Part shown: piece after piece, positions 1 to 10,189 of the stretch
How the letters are laid out: each line of letters starts with the position of its first letter
Numbering within the stretch: position 1 is the stretch's first letter
Source of the DNA: Intoshia linei
Lineage: Eukaryota; Orthonectida; Rhopaluridae
DNA: 26,775 nucleotides
NCBI GenBank assembly: GCA_001642005.1
Contig: LWCA01000467.1
Coordinates: forward strand, 1-26,775
Reading direction: 5' to 3'
Notes under the pieces: model-generated
Database searches by the model: none
Seen by the model: the letters and a program-made list of their open reading frames with translations, nothing else
Told to the model about the DNA's origin: nothing
Position numbers and translations under genes: made by a program

Positions 1-200
1 TCCGTTAAAATAAAGTTCAGTTTTAATTTCTTTATAATATTTATACAGTAATATATAAAATGACAAACGCAACTCGAATAGATAGCGTTAAATATTTTTT
101 ATTGCGAATTAGTTTTTCTATTTTAAAAATACACACTTTTAGTGCTAATTTGCCCATCAAATTCTAAAATTTTTCAATAATTGTGACACCCTAATGCAAA
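1..200. repeat. Dispersed repeat, copy 1
   Basis: This block recurs in the same orientation at 12629-12822 with only scattered substitutions and short indels. No convincing coding frame runs through it. The window starts inside or exactly at the edge of the repeat, so its left boundary is unknown. The second copy is interrupted by a hAT end just where this copy runs on past about 198. Most likely an old non-coding transposon fragment or a segmental duplication. Confidence 0.85.
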
Positions 201-367
201 CTAATATCGAAGCTTGATATAATAATATTAATATTGATAGCTGTATTATATGAATATAATACTATATAATTGGATTCAATTACTCATCCATCGAATTTAT
301 TATTTTTTTTTAACAGAATTAAGTGAAATAATTGATTATTTTAATAAAATATTATAAAGACATAAAA

Positions 368-1029
368 ATGAATATATACTATGTATTAATTGCAATCATT
401 TTGGTTTGGATAGGATCATGCCATTGCCAAATGAAATTTAATTCGAAATCAAGTCATGACATTTTACAGGATAATATTCTAGAATTGAAGAAAAAATATT
501 TTAACTGTAATTATTTTCATAATGAAAGGTCCCCATTATAGGTTTACCAAATAAAATTTTATCATGAATTTTGCCCATCTAGCTAATTATTAACATAAAA
601 ATATTGACATTTCTCAACCCATAAATATTTAGTAAACACTGTTTACCTAATACATCGTCTCCACAATGCCGGCCTGCGAAATAATTTTGAACAATTTTTT
701 ACTAATTAATTAAAGTCAATTTATTACGTTTTATATCAAACTTTTTTTAACTTTGCCTAGTAATTTCGGTTTAATGGTGTGTAATAAATTATATTATTTA
801 TTACGGATTCACTGTAAAAAAAATGATGGAACTTCTGACCTCTTATTTGTTTCCAAATTCTCTGGAAAAATGGATAATAGTGTATCTTATTTTTTAAATG
901 TTAGTTCGACTTTAGTAAGTCTACAACAATTAAATAATTTATTTATAGACTAATTTACTTAATTTAGCTAATAAAGAATTGCGCAACATAGAAAATGTTA
1001 TATTTAAAAAAATAAATTCAATTAATTAA
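368..1029 (+). CDS. Small secreted protein, three exons, unidentified
   Basis: Proposed exons are 368-528, 761-914 and 949-1029, giving about 131 residues and ending in TAA. The start ATG at 368 opens a clear signal peptide (MNIYYVLIAIILVWIGSCHC), a hydrophobic run ending in small residues, with cleavage likely near the Cys-Gln. The mature part is about 110 residues, helix-prone and low in cysteine (three Cys in KYFNCNY, LMVCNK, RIHCKK). Intron 1 (529-760) has a weak donor (AAAG/GTCCCC) but a good acceptor (TTTGCCTAG) and keeps frame. Intron 2 (915-948) is only 34 nt, with a perfect GTAAGT donor and TTTATAG acceptor; splicing it extends the protein by 26 residues. Without it the frame stops at 951-953. 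A pyrimidine-rich acceptor-like site just before 317 could mark a 5' UTR intron or a trans-splice site. I do not recognise the family. Confidence 0.5.
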
Positions 1030-1062
1030 AATGTACAGTACTAATTCGATTATACACTAGAG

Positions 1063-1110
1063 CAGTGCTTTCCAACTCATTGTGGTTGGCGACTACATTT
1101 TAATCTGAAA
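1063..1110. mobile_element. hAT-type transposon end
   Basis: The tract CAGTGCTTTCCAACTCATTG has the typical look of a hAT terminal inverted repeat (CAGTG plus a TTYCCAAC core). It lies just left of a minus-strand BED-finger fragment and probably belongs to that element. I could not find the matching right end or an 8-bp duplication of the flank CACTAGAG. Confidence 0.5.
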
Positions 1111-1194
1111 AATTTTTGCGACACACCAATCTAAAAATATACTATTGATCCGTTGAAACAGGGTAACCAACATTAAGTTATTCTCAACCCGAAT

Positions 1195-1229
1195 TTTTGA
1201 GCGAAGCTCAAAATTTAGCTGAGCGCAGC
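1195..1229. repeat. Two adjacent small hairpins
   Basis: An 8-bp perfect stem (TTTTGAGC, loop GAA, GCTCAAAA) at 1195-1213 is followed by a 4-bp GCTG/CAGC stem at 1218-1229. Both are much more GC-rich than the surroundings and sit where the BED-finger reading frame ends. Confidence 0.6.
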
Positions 1230-1469
1230 GAAACGTGTTATGAGCTGCTGCAGATTAGAATATCGACTACTTTTAAAATGGGTTCGCACAGCTTTTTCGC
1301 CATCGTGTTTAATTACAAAAACTATCTCACATAAATTGCATTTTCCAGCAAACTCATTTTCCTTTATTAACCATTTTCGATAATCGGATTTTTTCAGCCA
1401 TTCGTTGTTAAAAGATGTTAAGTACAATCATTTTTTATTCTTAGGAGTTCCATTTTCATTTTCAGACAT
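1215..1469 (-). pseudogene. hAT transposase N-terminal fragment with BED-like zinc finger
   Basis: On the minus strand an ATG at 1469 opens MSENENGTPKNKK, then an in-frame TGA at 1428-1430, then continues in the same frame to a stop near 1215. The later part reads SFNNEWLKKSDYRKWL, then KCNLCEIVF and a histidine-bearing tail. This is the layout of the N-terminal finger of hAT transposases that open with a 'FNDEWL' motif: Cys-x2-Cys is present, but the final His pair is only partly kept (KAVRTHFKSSRY). No catalytic or dimerisation region follows; the frame runs into the GC-rich hairpins at 1195-1229. It is a truncated, internally deleted copy, distinct from the ZBED5-like element next to it. 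Confidence 0.65.
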
Positions 1470-2014
1470 TTTTTACTTCAACTACATGTAAAGAATCATT
1501 GTCATAAAAATCAAAAATGATAAAATAAAAAAGTATTACTATAATAATACAATAATCTGGCGCGAGGAAACGAAAACGAATACAATGAAAAATATGGGTA
1601 TCACTAAGTAATGGAATAAAATTAACTGCTAACACTAAGAGTCTTTTACCATAGAGAAAAAAATTATAGAATATAAATAAAATATGTCTGATCTGATGAT
1701 TTTGATTGGTATAATTAAATTAGCCTGAGAAATATTACTTAATTCTGAGCCCTGAATTGAACTTGAAAACATGAATTTTTAGGGGAAAATAACGCAGTTG
1801 GCAACCCTGCGTTAAAACGAAATTTTTTCTAATAATAATCTCAAAATATAAAATTATTGCTTCACTAAAGATTAACAATAATTATATATGTAATGTTATC
1901 AAAAAAAATGTATAAATTGAAAGAAGTGTGAATAAAAGTGAACAAATACAAAAATAATAAGATCATTTCAAATACATGTATAATATAAATGTTTATATCT
2001 AATAAATTACAAAA
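1470..2014. other. Non-coding gap
   Basis: No credible exon is seen on either strand. The motif CAGTTGGCAACCCTGCG near 1795 resembles a hAT terminus and may be the left end of the ZBED5-like element that follows, but its partner was not found. Confidence 0.4.
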
Positions 2015-3776
2015 TTAATGATAGATTTGTGATTGTTTAAATGAACACATTCTTTTAATATTAGGAGGTATTTGTGTTAATGATACTCGCAATTCATCAT
2101 CCAACGTTTTTAAGCTTCGTCGTTTGTAAGATTTAATTAGTAAAGTCAAAGAAAATGAAATGTCACTTATGTATGTAGTTGAAAACTGTAAAAGTATTTT
2201 TAATGCTTCCTTAGCTACAGTAGGGTATATTTTCGAGACATTTATCCAAAAACTGCTGAGCTGTACGTTATTATACATATCTGATTACCTTTTGTCATTT
2301 TTAATATCTATTAATTCTTCTCCTCAATAAGACTAACATTTTTTGGTATTGAGATGAATGGGTTTCTAATCCAGTCATAATCATTTGTATCAATATTGGG
2401 AAAATAATGGTGCAATTTACCTTGTAGATCCGTTAAATGATCGACAATTAAAGAAGTGATACTATATTTCAAATTACATTCATTGGTTTTTATAAACATG
2501 GCAAAATTTCCTTCTATTATACGCCTTTTTCAGACCTCCAACTTCTCTTTTAGCGAATGAATTTTATCAACTGAAGTTAATATATTTTCTTCTTTCCCTT
2601 GTATACTTGCATTTACTATATTGAGATAATCAAAAATATCAGAGCAGTAAGCCAATTTAGTATACCAAAGTTGATTTTCGATTAATATACTAAATTCACT
2701 TTGTCCATTATCTTTAAAAAGTACCAGCATCATTTCTCTCAATACATATACACGAGAAAGGACACGTCCCATAGAAAGCAAACGAACATCAGAATGTATA
2801 ATAAGATTAGAATATGGAGCTCCCATCTCTTCACATATAATAGCGAAACATCTTGATTTAAGAGGTCTAGTTTTAATATAATTAATCATTTTAACAACAT
2901 TATCCATGACTTGTTTTAGATCATTTCCAATAGTCTTGGAAATTAAGACCTCACGATGTATAAAGCAGTATGTGGTTCTAATCTGTACATTTTCAGTTTT
3001 TGCTAACCATGTAAAACCTTTTAAACAGCCTACCATTGATGGTACACCGTCTGTACATAATCAAATACAGTTTTTCCACAACAAACCATTTGGTTTCATA
3101 AAAGAATCTACAGATGTCGAAATGTCGTCTCCTCGCGCTCGCAATAGCATTTGCAGGCAACATGAAAATTGTTCAATTATATTGTCATCTCTAATAAATC
3201 TTATAAAAACCATTAAGTTTGCTAGACTACTTACATCTGATGACTCATCCAATTGCAATGCAAAAATTTTATCATTATCACTAAAAATATCTTTGATTTG
3301 CATTTTTACGTGTTCTGACATATCTTGAATACGCCTTCCAATTGAATTGTCTGCTAAAGTAATTTTTTTAATTTTAGACTCAAATTCAGATCCGAACATA
3401 GTTTAAACAATTGCACAAGATTCTTTAATTGTCTTTTCTGCTATTGAGTGTGGTTGCTTATTTTTTGCCACTATTTGAGCAACCAGTTAACTGACCTCCT
3501 GAGCTTTATCTGATATTTTCACAGTATTCGTAAAAATTTCACATAGCTTTTTAAAATATTTTGATAATTGGACAAAATAAATTCTTGATTTTCTTGATGA
3601 ATTAAAATGTTTTGTATGCAAATGACGTTGTAATTTGTTAGGTACCATACTTTCATTAGCAAGAATGTCTCCACAAACTACACACTGTGGACGAGGATTG
3701 TCTTCGTCATCAAAAAATGTCAAACCAAATCTAACAAAATCACATTTATTAAACGAGATTTATATTCTTTTTTCAT
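2015..3776 (-). pseudogene. Degenerate ZBED5-like hAT transposase
   Basis: Read on the minus strand this is a nearly full-length ZBED5/SCAND3-type hAT transposase. An ATG at 3776 opens MKKEYKSR and a frame slip follows. The BED finger comes next (RPQCVVCGDILANESM, then KLQRHLHTKH), then the DDE-like core (ALQLDESSDVSSLANLMVF; a TDGVPSMVG-type block; YCFIHREVL) and the C-terminal dimerisation region (FWINVSKIYPTVAKEALKIL). Breaks: stops at 3487-3489 and near 3405 (AAA to TAA in the expected position), TGA at 3058-3060 (a glycine in relatives) and TGA at 2530-2532 (a tryptophan in relatives). There is also a one-base shift near 2325 and a further stop before 2278. From 3723 to about 2311 a single frame carries all the stops, so point mutation rather than rearrangement killed it. 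The right terminus may be GGTCGCGTTACTG ending at 3903. Not functional. Confidence 0.93.
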
Positions 3777-4067
3777 TATTTCAAAAATGTGCGTGAACAA
3801 TATTAAAAAATGTATTTGATGACTAATTTGATGTTTTATTTATTGATTTTGGCTGTAAAATAATCATTTTGGTGATGAATTTATTTAAATGGTCGCGTTA
3901 CTGTAAATTAAAATACAAACACATAATAATTTACATGTTTTTGTAAATAACAGAAATGGACTTTATTGAATCTGGACTGCTTAGTAATCATTGCTTCATG
4001 GTAATTTGTATTATCAACCATCAACATTCATTTAAAATTTAAATATATATATAAATATATCAAAAAA
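3777..4067. other. Gap between hAT pseudogene and ELL-like gene
   Basis: No exon is evident. A hAT-like terminus (GGTCGCGTTACTG) ends at 3903. The ELL promoter should lie here, but no clear core motif can be picked out of the AT-rich background. Confidence 0.4.
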
Positions 4068-6730
4068 ATGACACAATTCCCAACTTCTGGTCAATTTAAA
4101 ATGGATCATTATAATCGATATAAAATTTTTCACGTTAAATTAACGGATTCAAGCCTTGAAACGATAAGACAGTCCAAATTACCAGTAAATATACTTATTA
4201 TACAATGTAAAATATATATCAATGTTTTCTACCCTAGGCCTTGTATAGTTTAGTTCCACGATAAAATACAAATCCATAATTTCCGCTATAGTTATTTGGA
4301 ACAATATTCTAGTGAGATGTGTTAGTAAATGAAAAATAATTTCATATTGCATTATCATATCTAGGAAAGATTGAAAATAAAGACTGACAGGCCATAATAG
4401 TTTAGTAAATAATTTGAATAAAACAGTGGTGGCCAGCTTAATTAACTTAAGTATTATAATTAAGAAAGATTTTATTATTTCATTAGAATTTAAAAAGTCC
4501 GCTATCGGCAGATCTAGGTACTGTTTGTACGAAGTACATAACAGTCAACCTAGTGTATTATCAATATAATCATAAATAATATTTAATTATTTAGTATATT
4601 TCATTCGATAAGACAGAAAATGGAAACCAGGTATTTATATTACATCCAGTGTTTTTCAAAAAAAGAAAAATTTTTTACTGAGAAGTTTAAGAAAATCTAT
4701 CCGAAAAATAATTTTTTGGCCACATCAGTTGAACTTTTCCAATAAATTCAATTTACATTTTTAGATGTTCATTGATAATGTATCTTTCTCTTATACTAAT
4801 GATAATAATTCAGATGGAAAAATGGAATGTCTGGAGTGGGATCAAGAAAGGTATAATTATAACCAATGGTTATTGACCATTTTTTGTACATTTGTCTAAC
4901 TTGTCTAATGATAATAATTTATTATTAATAAATGCCATGAGTTGGAAGCTTGAATATTATAATTTTTAGTGTAAATCTAAAATGCCACAAATGGCGTTGG
5001 TCAATATTGACATTTTTGACTGTGTAGTAATATATCGCTATCATACTAATCGAGATTCGAATATATACTTTTGATATAACTCACTTGTGATGTCTAACTG
5101 GCAGAGTGGTTATAGTCATATAATTGTATTTGTGTGGCTAGGTTCGAATCGAAATTTAGACATCTTTTTATTTAAGATGAACTTATCAAGAAGTCTTATC
5201 TGCCAATCGTTACAGAATGGAAAGGTGAAAATTTCTGGGTAGAAATTTATAACAATTATTTTAAAAACACTACAGAATTTGTTTTTTTTAAAATTCTGGG
5301 CTTTTTACTTTTTTAATCAAATGGTTTCTAATAAACAAACATACATTTTTAGTCATTTTACTTTATATACTTAAATATAGCGTTATTAACCATTTGAGGA
5401 ATATTCGTATTTTTAAAATAAGATTTATTGTAAAATTTAAAACAAGCTATGTGGAATTTCATTGTACAATTTTACTTATTACACCACATGTCATTTTTGC
5501 AGTAATGTATGCTTTCTAGGTACTTTAGTTTATTAATATTAAATTACAGAAGAAATTGGAAACAGGCTTTTGCGATTTTATAATTTATTGATATTATCCA
5601 TGAATCCTCAAAGAGTTAAATGTTATGTTTAGCAAGAAATTGAAAAATTTTGGTAAATTTTCGGGTAAAATGAAAATATGTGCCAACGATGATACATTTG
5701 ATCAAACATGCCAAAAAATGAAAACTGTTGAAGAGGAATTTAGCAAAGTGAGGTAGTTTATGTTATCGTTTTCGGAACATTAAAATAAGTATCTTTAATA
5801 AAAATTGTTACAAATATCTTTGGAAATCAGTTTACTATCGATACAATCTTAATTTTTTCAATTTATATTTTACCTTACTTATAGAACTAAAGAGCTGTGC
5901 TATAAAAATACTGCTAAACTAAAAAAATCTTGCCAAATTGGACGTATACAAAAACAAACAACTTGTGTACAGCAGAGTAGAATTACAAAATTAAACAATA
6001 AAAACAATAATATAACGTAACCAAAAACCTTTATATTTATTAACATAAATACATATGTAAACCTTAATAAAATGATAGGGATGTTTTTTTTATATTGTTT
6101 AATCTTTAACTTTATATTTCTGTTTTATATGGTAAGTGATTTTCAAATGGGATACTCGCGCCTCAGGGTGCGTTTTAAATATTAACATATTGAAATTGGA
6201 TTATATAAAATATTAAAAATTCACCTACATATTGTATATGTAGTAGTCAACTACCGAAAATAACAAAGGACAGTCAAAATGGATATGAAAATAAAAGTAA
6301 AAAGAATAAGATTAACCGATTAATGTCAAAATTGAACAATATTCTCAAACCTTTAAATGAATTTGCTCAAATTATTGATATTACTACTGATAAACACGAT
6401 GAAAATGATTATAATGTAATTAATATCTAGAAATATGTATTTATTGTGTATAACTTGAACGACAGAAGTCTTGGGTACCTATTTTTTCTTGGAATTAGTT
6501 TAAAAAAAATGGGAACCACTGTTCTAATCTATTTATTTTATTCTCAACGGAAACACTGTAATTATAGCAACTCTGCATCCTTATTTAATAAATCGCCACA
6601 ACTGTAAATATTTTTTTAATCTTAACTTTAGATGTCCAAAAATTCTGAAAAATTTATAAATCTTTATCACAGCTTATGCTCTAGTTTGGAATACATCCAG
6701 ATTAAACAAGAACTGGAATCATTGTTGTAA
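4068..6730 (+). CDS. ELL-like RNA polymerase II elongation factor, seven exons
   Basis: Exons 4068-4184, 4595-4630, 4765-4850, 5633-5752, 5885-6016, 6274-6415 and 6632-6730 join in frame (intron phases 0,0,2,2,2,0) into 243 residues ending in TAA. Exon 1 carries KIFHVKLTDSSLETI, matching the N-terminal ELL signature (FHVKLTDSALRAF). Exon 2 continues with LPYISF (family RPSIRF). Exon 3 gives VSFSYTNDNNSDGKMECL, in the place of the FxFYLSN..DNPQGSFDCIQQ block. Exon 4 gives GKMKICANDDTFDQT, matching DKITVCATDDSYQ. ELL proteins suppress pausing of RNA polymerase II and join super elongation and little elongation complexes. Animal ELLs usually have 600 or so residues with a C-terminal occludin-homology domain. 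Here only about 130 lysine- and asparagine-rich residues follow the N-terminal domain, so the protein is reduced or further exons are missed. Introns carry a solo CTAG-hairpin repeat (4514-4553), a tRNA-like sequence (5089) and a hAT terminus ending at 6521. Confidence 0.8.
4514..4553 (-). repeat. CTAG-hairpin module, copy 1 (right-end orientation)
   Basis: This is a 40-bp imperfect palindrome starting CTAGGTACTG and ending AGTCAACCTAG. It lies in intron 1 of the ELL-like gene. It is the tip of the long-inverted-repeat element family; element sequence lies to its left (GTCCGCTATCGGCAGAT). No left-end partner is seen between 1 and 4513, so it is either a solo relic or the right end of an element starting outside the window. 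Confidence 0.9.
5089..5169 (+). pseudogene. tRNA-like sequence (tRNA pseudogene or SINE head)
   Basis: A box A match (TGGCAGAGTGG) and a near-perfect box B (GGTTCGAATCG) are spaced as in a tRNA. Flanking arms GATGTCTAA and TTAGACATC pair perfectly, and a run of T (5165-5169) would end Pol III transcription. The D, anticodon and T stems pair poorly, so a working tRNA is unlikely. If aligned to box A the anticodon position would read TGT. It lies in an ELL intron, in the same orientation. Confidence 0.5.
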
Positions 6731-6793
6731 AATTTGTTTTATTTTGTTATTAAAGTTTTAAAATGTGTATAATATTTAAAATTTTATAATTTA

Positions 6794-9146
6794 CTAGATT
6801 GACTGTTATGTACTACGTACAAACAGCACCTAGCTTTGCCGAGGGCACATTTTTATTCTACCAAAAAAATAAATTATCCCTAAATATCATTATTCCTCAA
6901 ATGTTTGATATATTAATTCCAATCAGATGCAAAAAATAAAATTTAAATAAATTAAAATTTTTTCATTTTTAATCGGACCGGTCGTTCTTTGAATTTTTGA
7001 ACATTTGGTGGGTTTTTTAATTTTTTATTGAAATATGAAAAATGTTGATAAAATTAAGAGATAATGAATAAACAAAAAATAACGCATACAAAGTATAAAT
7101 GTAACAATTTTTGATCATTCAAATTTAGACATGTTTGTTAAAAATTGATTATCAGTATTTTTTACATGGGCATGTGCAATTCGTGTATATTTTTCGGTGA
7201 AAATCGATCATTTTTATTGAAATGGACTGGTTCACCCCATAATGTACCAACTAACCATCCTGGAACATGACTCATTAGTTCACGTTTATATTCCCGATTT
7301 ATCTGTACTTGTCTCAAATATCTAAAACAATAAATTAATAATATTATACAAAATTAATGTAAAAATTTAATAAGATAAAAACTATTGAGCTAGGTAAAAA
7401 CACTTCCCCCAATATTTAATGTAGAATTCCATAGAGAGATTATTGAAAAAGGCTGAAAATAATTGGTATAAATTTTTAAACTACTTCTGGAACTTTTTTA
7501 AATCATAAACATTATCATAAATCGCAACTTCAAAAACTTGCCTTTTACGATCAAAACCCTAGATTACCCTGCTTCTTAAAAATATCAAATTAAAAAAATA
7601 TACTTTCTATCAAATTCAGCATATACAAAATGGTCGTAAAGCACTATTTGAATCCATTTGTTCAATTTCCATACGGCTATAATAAAAATACAATTATAAA
7701 CTTGTCATTAAATAATTATAAAATTTTTTTTAAAAACAAAATCGATAGTATCGAGATATTTTTAATGTATTTTTGCCATCCCCGCTGTTATTAAATGGTA
7801 TCTTCTAAAACAAGAGGTAAACAGCAAAAGAGGGCGAATACTGTGTTGACTGAATTATTCCATCTTAATTTTTTTGTTAACATTTGCGTAAAGAATTTTA
7901 AAAACATGGTTATCCCATTTTTTAAATTTATTAGACAGAATGTGTATAATATTAAAATTAAAGTATAAACAGTCCAATCCTAAAAATTGTCATAAATAGC
8001 ATAAATTCCAGAAAAAAATAAAATTATCAAAACCTATTTTGTCATTTTCAATGTGATGATATATTTTCAGTACCAATTTAATAATTACTTAAAAATACCA
8101 ATTATGTATCAATAATTAACCGAATCTTCACTTTATAAATATATTTTAAAAAAATTTTAAAAATATTGCAAAGGATTGTAATAAATATAACAAAGTTGTA
8201 TTACTTTTAATAATCGTTGTTGCAGTTTTAATTAAATTTCATACAAAATGTTTTGAAAATGAGAATTTGAAATTTAAAAATTGCGTAGCAATGTAAAAAA
8301 AATCCGAAGGAATGAATTATATAGATTTTCACCCATATTTCTTTATTGGAAATGTGTAGACCAAGGGTGGGGAACCAATTTCATACATAAGGCAACATTG
8401 CAATAATTTGAAATTGATAAGGCCGCACCATGAGATAAAAAAATATAATTATCCTTATATATATAATATGCTACACAATATTTTTTTTGTGTGTGTGTTC
8501 CACTTTATGTCAATAACTACCAGTCTTAGAATTTTATAAAGTACACATTTTAAATATAGTTTTTTCCGCAGGATATAATAAGATAAATTTCAAACTCACA
8601 TCTTACAAGTCAAAAACCCCAATTGTCCTTTTTTTTTAAAAATCAAACGAGTTAGAGAATTTAAAAAAATATATACGCTGACCCTAAATTACCCTTCTTT
8701 TTTTAATGAAAACAGCCCTAGAATTTGAAAAAATTTACAGGTGGTACAGTTGTATCCTGTTAACAGACACAAAAAATTTCAATCTGAATAAGTGACGACT
8801 TCACGGTCAAAAAAGCATTTTAATTTATATATTTTTTTCTCGAAATATTTTATTAATACAAAATGTGAAAAATTAACGGTCCGAAAATTAAATATCAATT
8901 ATAAAAATTGCAAATAATCTATCTATTATAATATGATGGAGTAATTCACTGTAAAATAAAAAGTAATGTGATATGATGGTTCCACCTGAAACAAATTTGG
9001 GAACCCTCTTTTAAAGGTTTGATAATAGTGAATTGTAGGATTTTAAAGTTAGATTTTTAACGTGAATTTATTTTTTAAGTTTAATAAAAATGTGCCCTCG
9101 GCAGAGCTAGGTCCTGTTTGTGCGTAGTACATAACAGTCAACCTAG
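6794..9146. mobile_element. Long-TIR element with CTAG-hairpin tips, enclosing NDUFA13 exons
   Basis: Left tip 6794-6833 and right tip 9107-9146 are inverted copies of the 40-bp CTAG hairpin. The 20 bp inside each tip (GCCGAGGGCACATTTTTATT) is identical in inverted orientation, which supports one element of 2353 bp. From about 7853 to 8361 the interior matches the left arm of the copy at 21128 (same strand). From about 8460 to 9106 it matches family left-arm blocks in reverse complement, so the element has long inverted repeats. Two anomalies sit inside: the NDUFA13 fragment (7162-7676), in place of roughly the first 200 bp of left arm seen in other copies, and a hAT-like end beginning CAAGGGTGGGGAACC at 8362 that interrupts the family sequence. 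No transposase frame was found. CTAG flanks both sides and might be a target duplication or part of the repeat. Confidence 0.65.
7162..7676 (-). pseudogene. NDUFA13 (GRIM-19) 3' fragment, two exons, frameshifted
   Basis: On the minus strand, exon 7604-7676 follows an acceptor TTATTATAG and exon 7162-7321 follows TTGTTTTAG, with a 282-nt intron between. The last exon encodes YLRQVQINREYKRELM then SHVPGWLVGTLWGEPV, ending HMPM and TAA at 7162-7164. This is the C-terminal part of NDUFA13, a structural subunit of mitochondrial complex I (family pattern LRxxxxxExxxMxxVPxWxVG). The previous exon begins RMEIEQMDSNSALRPF, matching the RLQIEDFEARIALLPL segment, but reaches the expected YAEFDRK only after a +1 shift at a run of four T (plus strand AAAA, 7627-7630). 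Removing one base restores both frame and the family's spacing. The N-terminal exons with the membrane helix were not found up to the element's right end. It is either a captured or truncated pseudogene, or a real gene with a homopolymer error and distant 5' exons. Confidence 0.75.
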
Positions 9147-10189
9147 TTCTTGATAAATCTAAATTTCAATTGTCAAAAATGCCTTCATATCCAATTACGA
9201 CATACTGTTAACATGTGGGATTATATAAAATCGAAAAGTTATTAGACATTGTCAATATACATGTGTATAAGAGTCAAATTCCGTCCCGTAACATTCCAAT
9301 GATTATATAGATTTACAAACATATCTTATAAGTGGTAAGTTATGATTAATAATCAATATTTTCTATTCATTACAAAAGAAACTAAAATTTTTAAATATGT
9401 GTAATGAAGGAAACTTAATTTATAATCAATAGTATTAAAGATAAATGAATAATTTTTAAAAATTTGATAATCAAACCTCTAGATAATTAAGTATAAATAA
9501 AGTAATCGCATAAAAATCAAATCTAAAGCTCTACAATTACAAAAATGAAATGAGTAATTAACTAAAAATTGACTGATTCATATATAAAATATGACACAAG
9601 TTATGTAGTATGAAATTTTTTTTAACTTTCATGTATCAAGTTACAAAAGTAATACATTTTAACCTAAATAATGTGCATACTTATACATTATTGAAGCATG
9701 ACATTTATTCGTTTTGAAATTCCACTTGCTATAATTAGATTTAATTATGTACACCTTTCCACTTTAACTAATTGGTAAATTGTCATAAACAAAGATAAAT
9801 ATCGATATAATAATGATTTCTCAATATATTAATTTATACATAACAAAAGAATACATGTACAAAAATATGCGAAAATTTATAAATAATATTAGCCTGCGTG
9901 AGATAAAATCTATATCAACAAGTGCGTAGACTGATTGTCAGTGCACTCTATTATTAAAAAATTTACAATTTAAAAAAGACTGTCATTCAATTTTATTGCC
10001 ATTAATCTCATTGTTATTTTTAGCAATCTTTTACAATAACACAAGACGGCTTTTTCATACGGTACAAGTTTTAATTTTGCAATGTAATTCAATAATCAGA
10101 CCGGTTATTTCCATTTTATCAACATACTCATGAAAAACTCTAGCACTGTAATTTTTTGTTTACTTGTGTTTATTTATTTCTTTTTACAG
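9147..10189. other. Gap upstream of Caskin-like exons
   Basis: Mostly non-coding. One small exon candidate (10024-10061) has a TTATTTTTAG acceptor and a G/GTACAAG donor and could join in frame to the exon at 10190 (IFYNNTRRLFHT). A 32-codon open stretch at about 9214-9311 (KIEKLLDIVNIHVYKSQ) lacks a clear acceptor. Neither is firm enough to annotate as a gene. Confidence 0.3.

Noticed and set aside
1428-3060. Reassigned TGA codon (TGA as an amino acid)
   Set aside because: TGA in the transposases sits among TAA stops and frameshifts, and the intact genes use TGG for tryptophan, so decay explains it.
2906-3328. Plus-strand 140-codon frame
   Set aside because: Antisense shadow of the ZBED5-like transposase pseudogene.
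5625-6020. Separate two-exon gene starting at ATG 5625, initially read as BAR-domain-like
   Set aside because: The acceptor at 5632, in phase with the upstream exon, and the ELL match (ICANDDTF) place this inside the ELL-like gene; the ATG is intronic.
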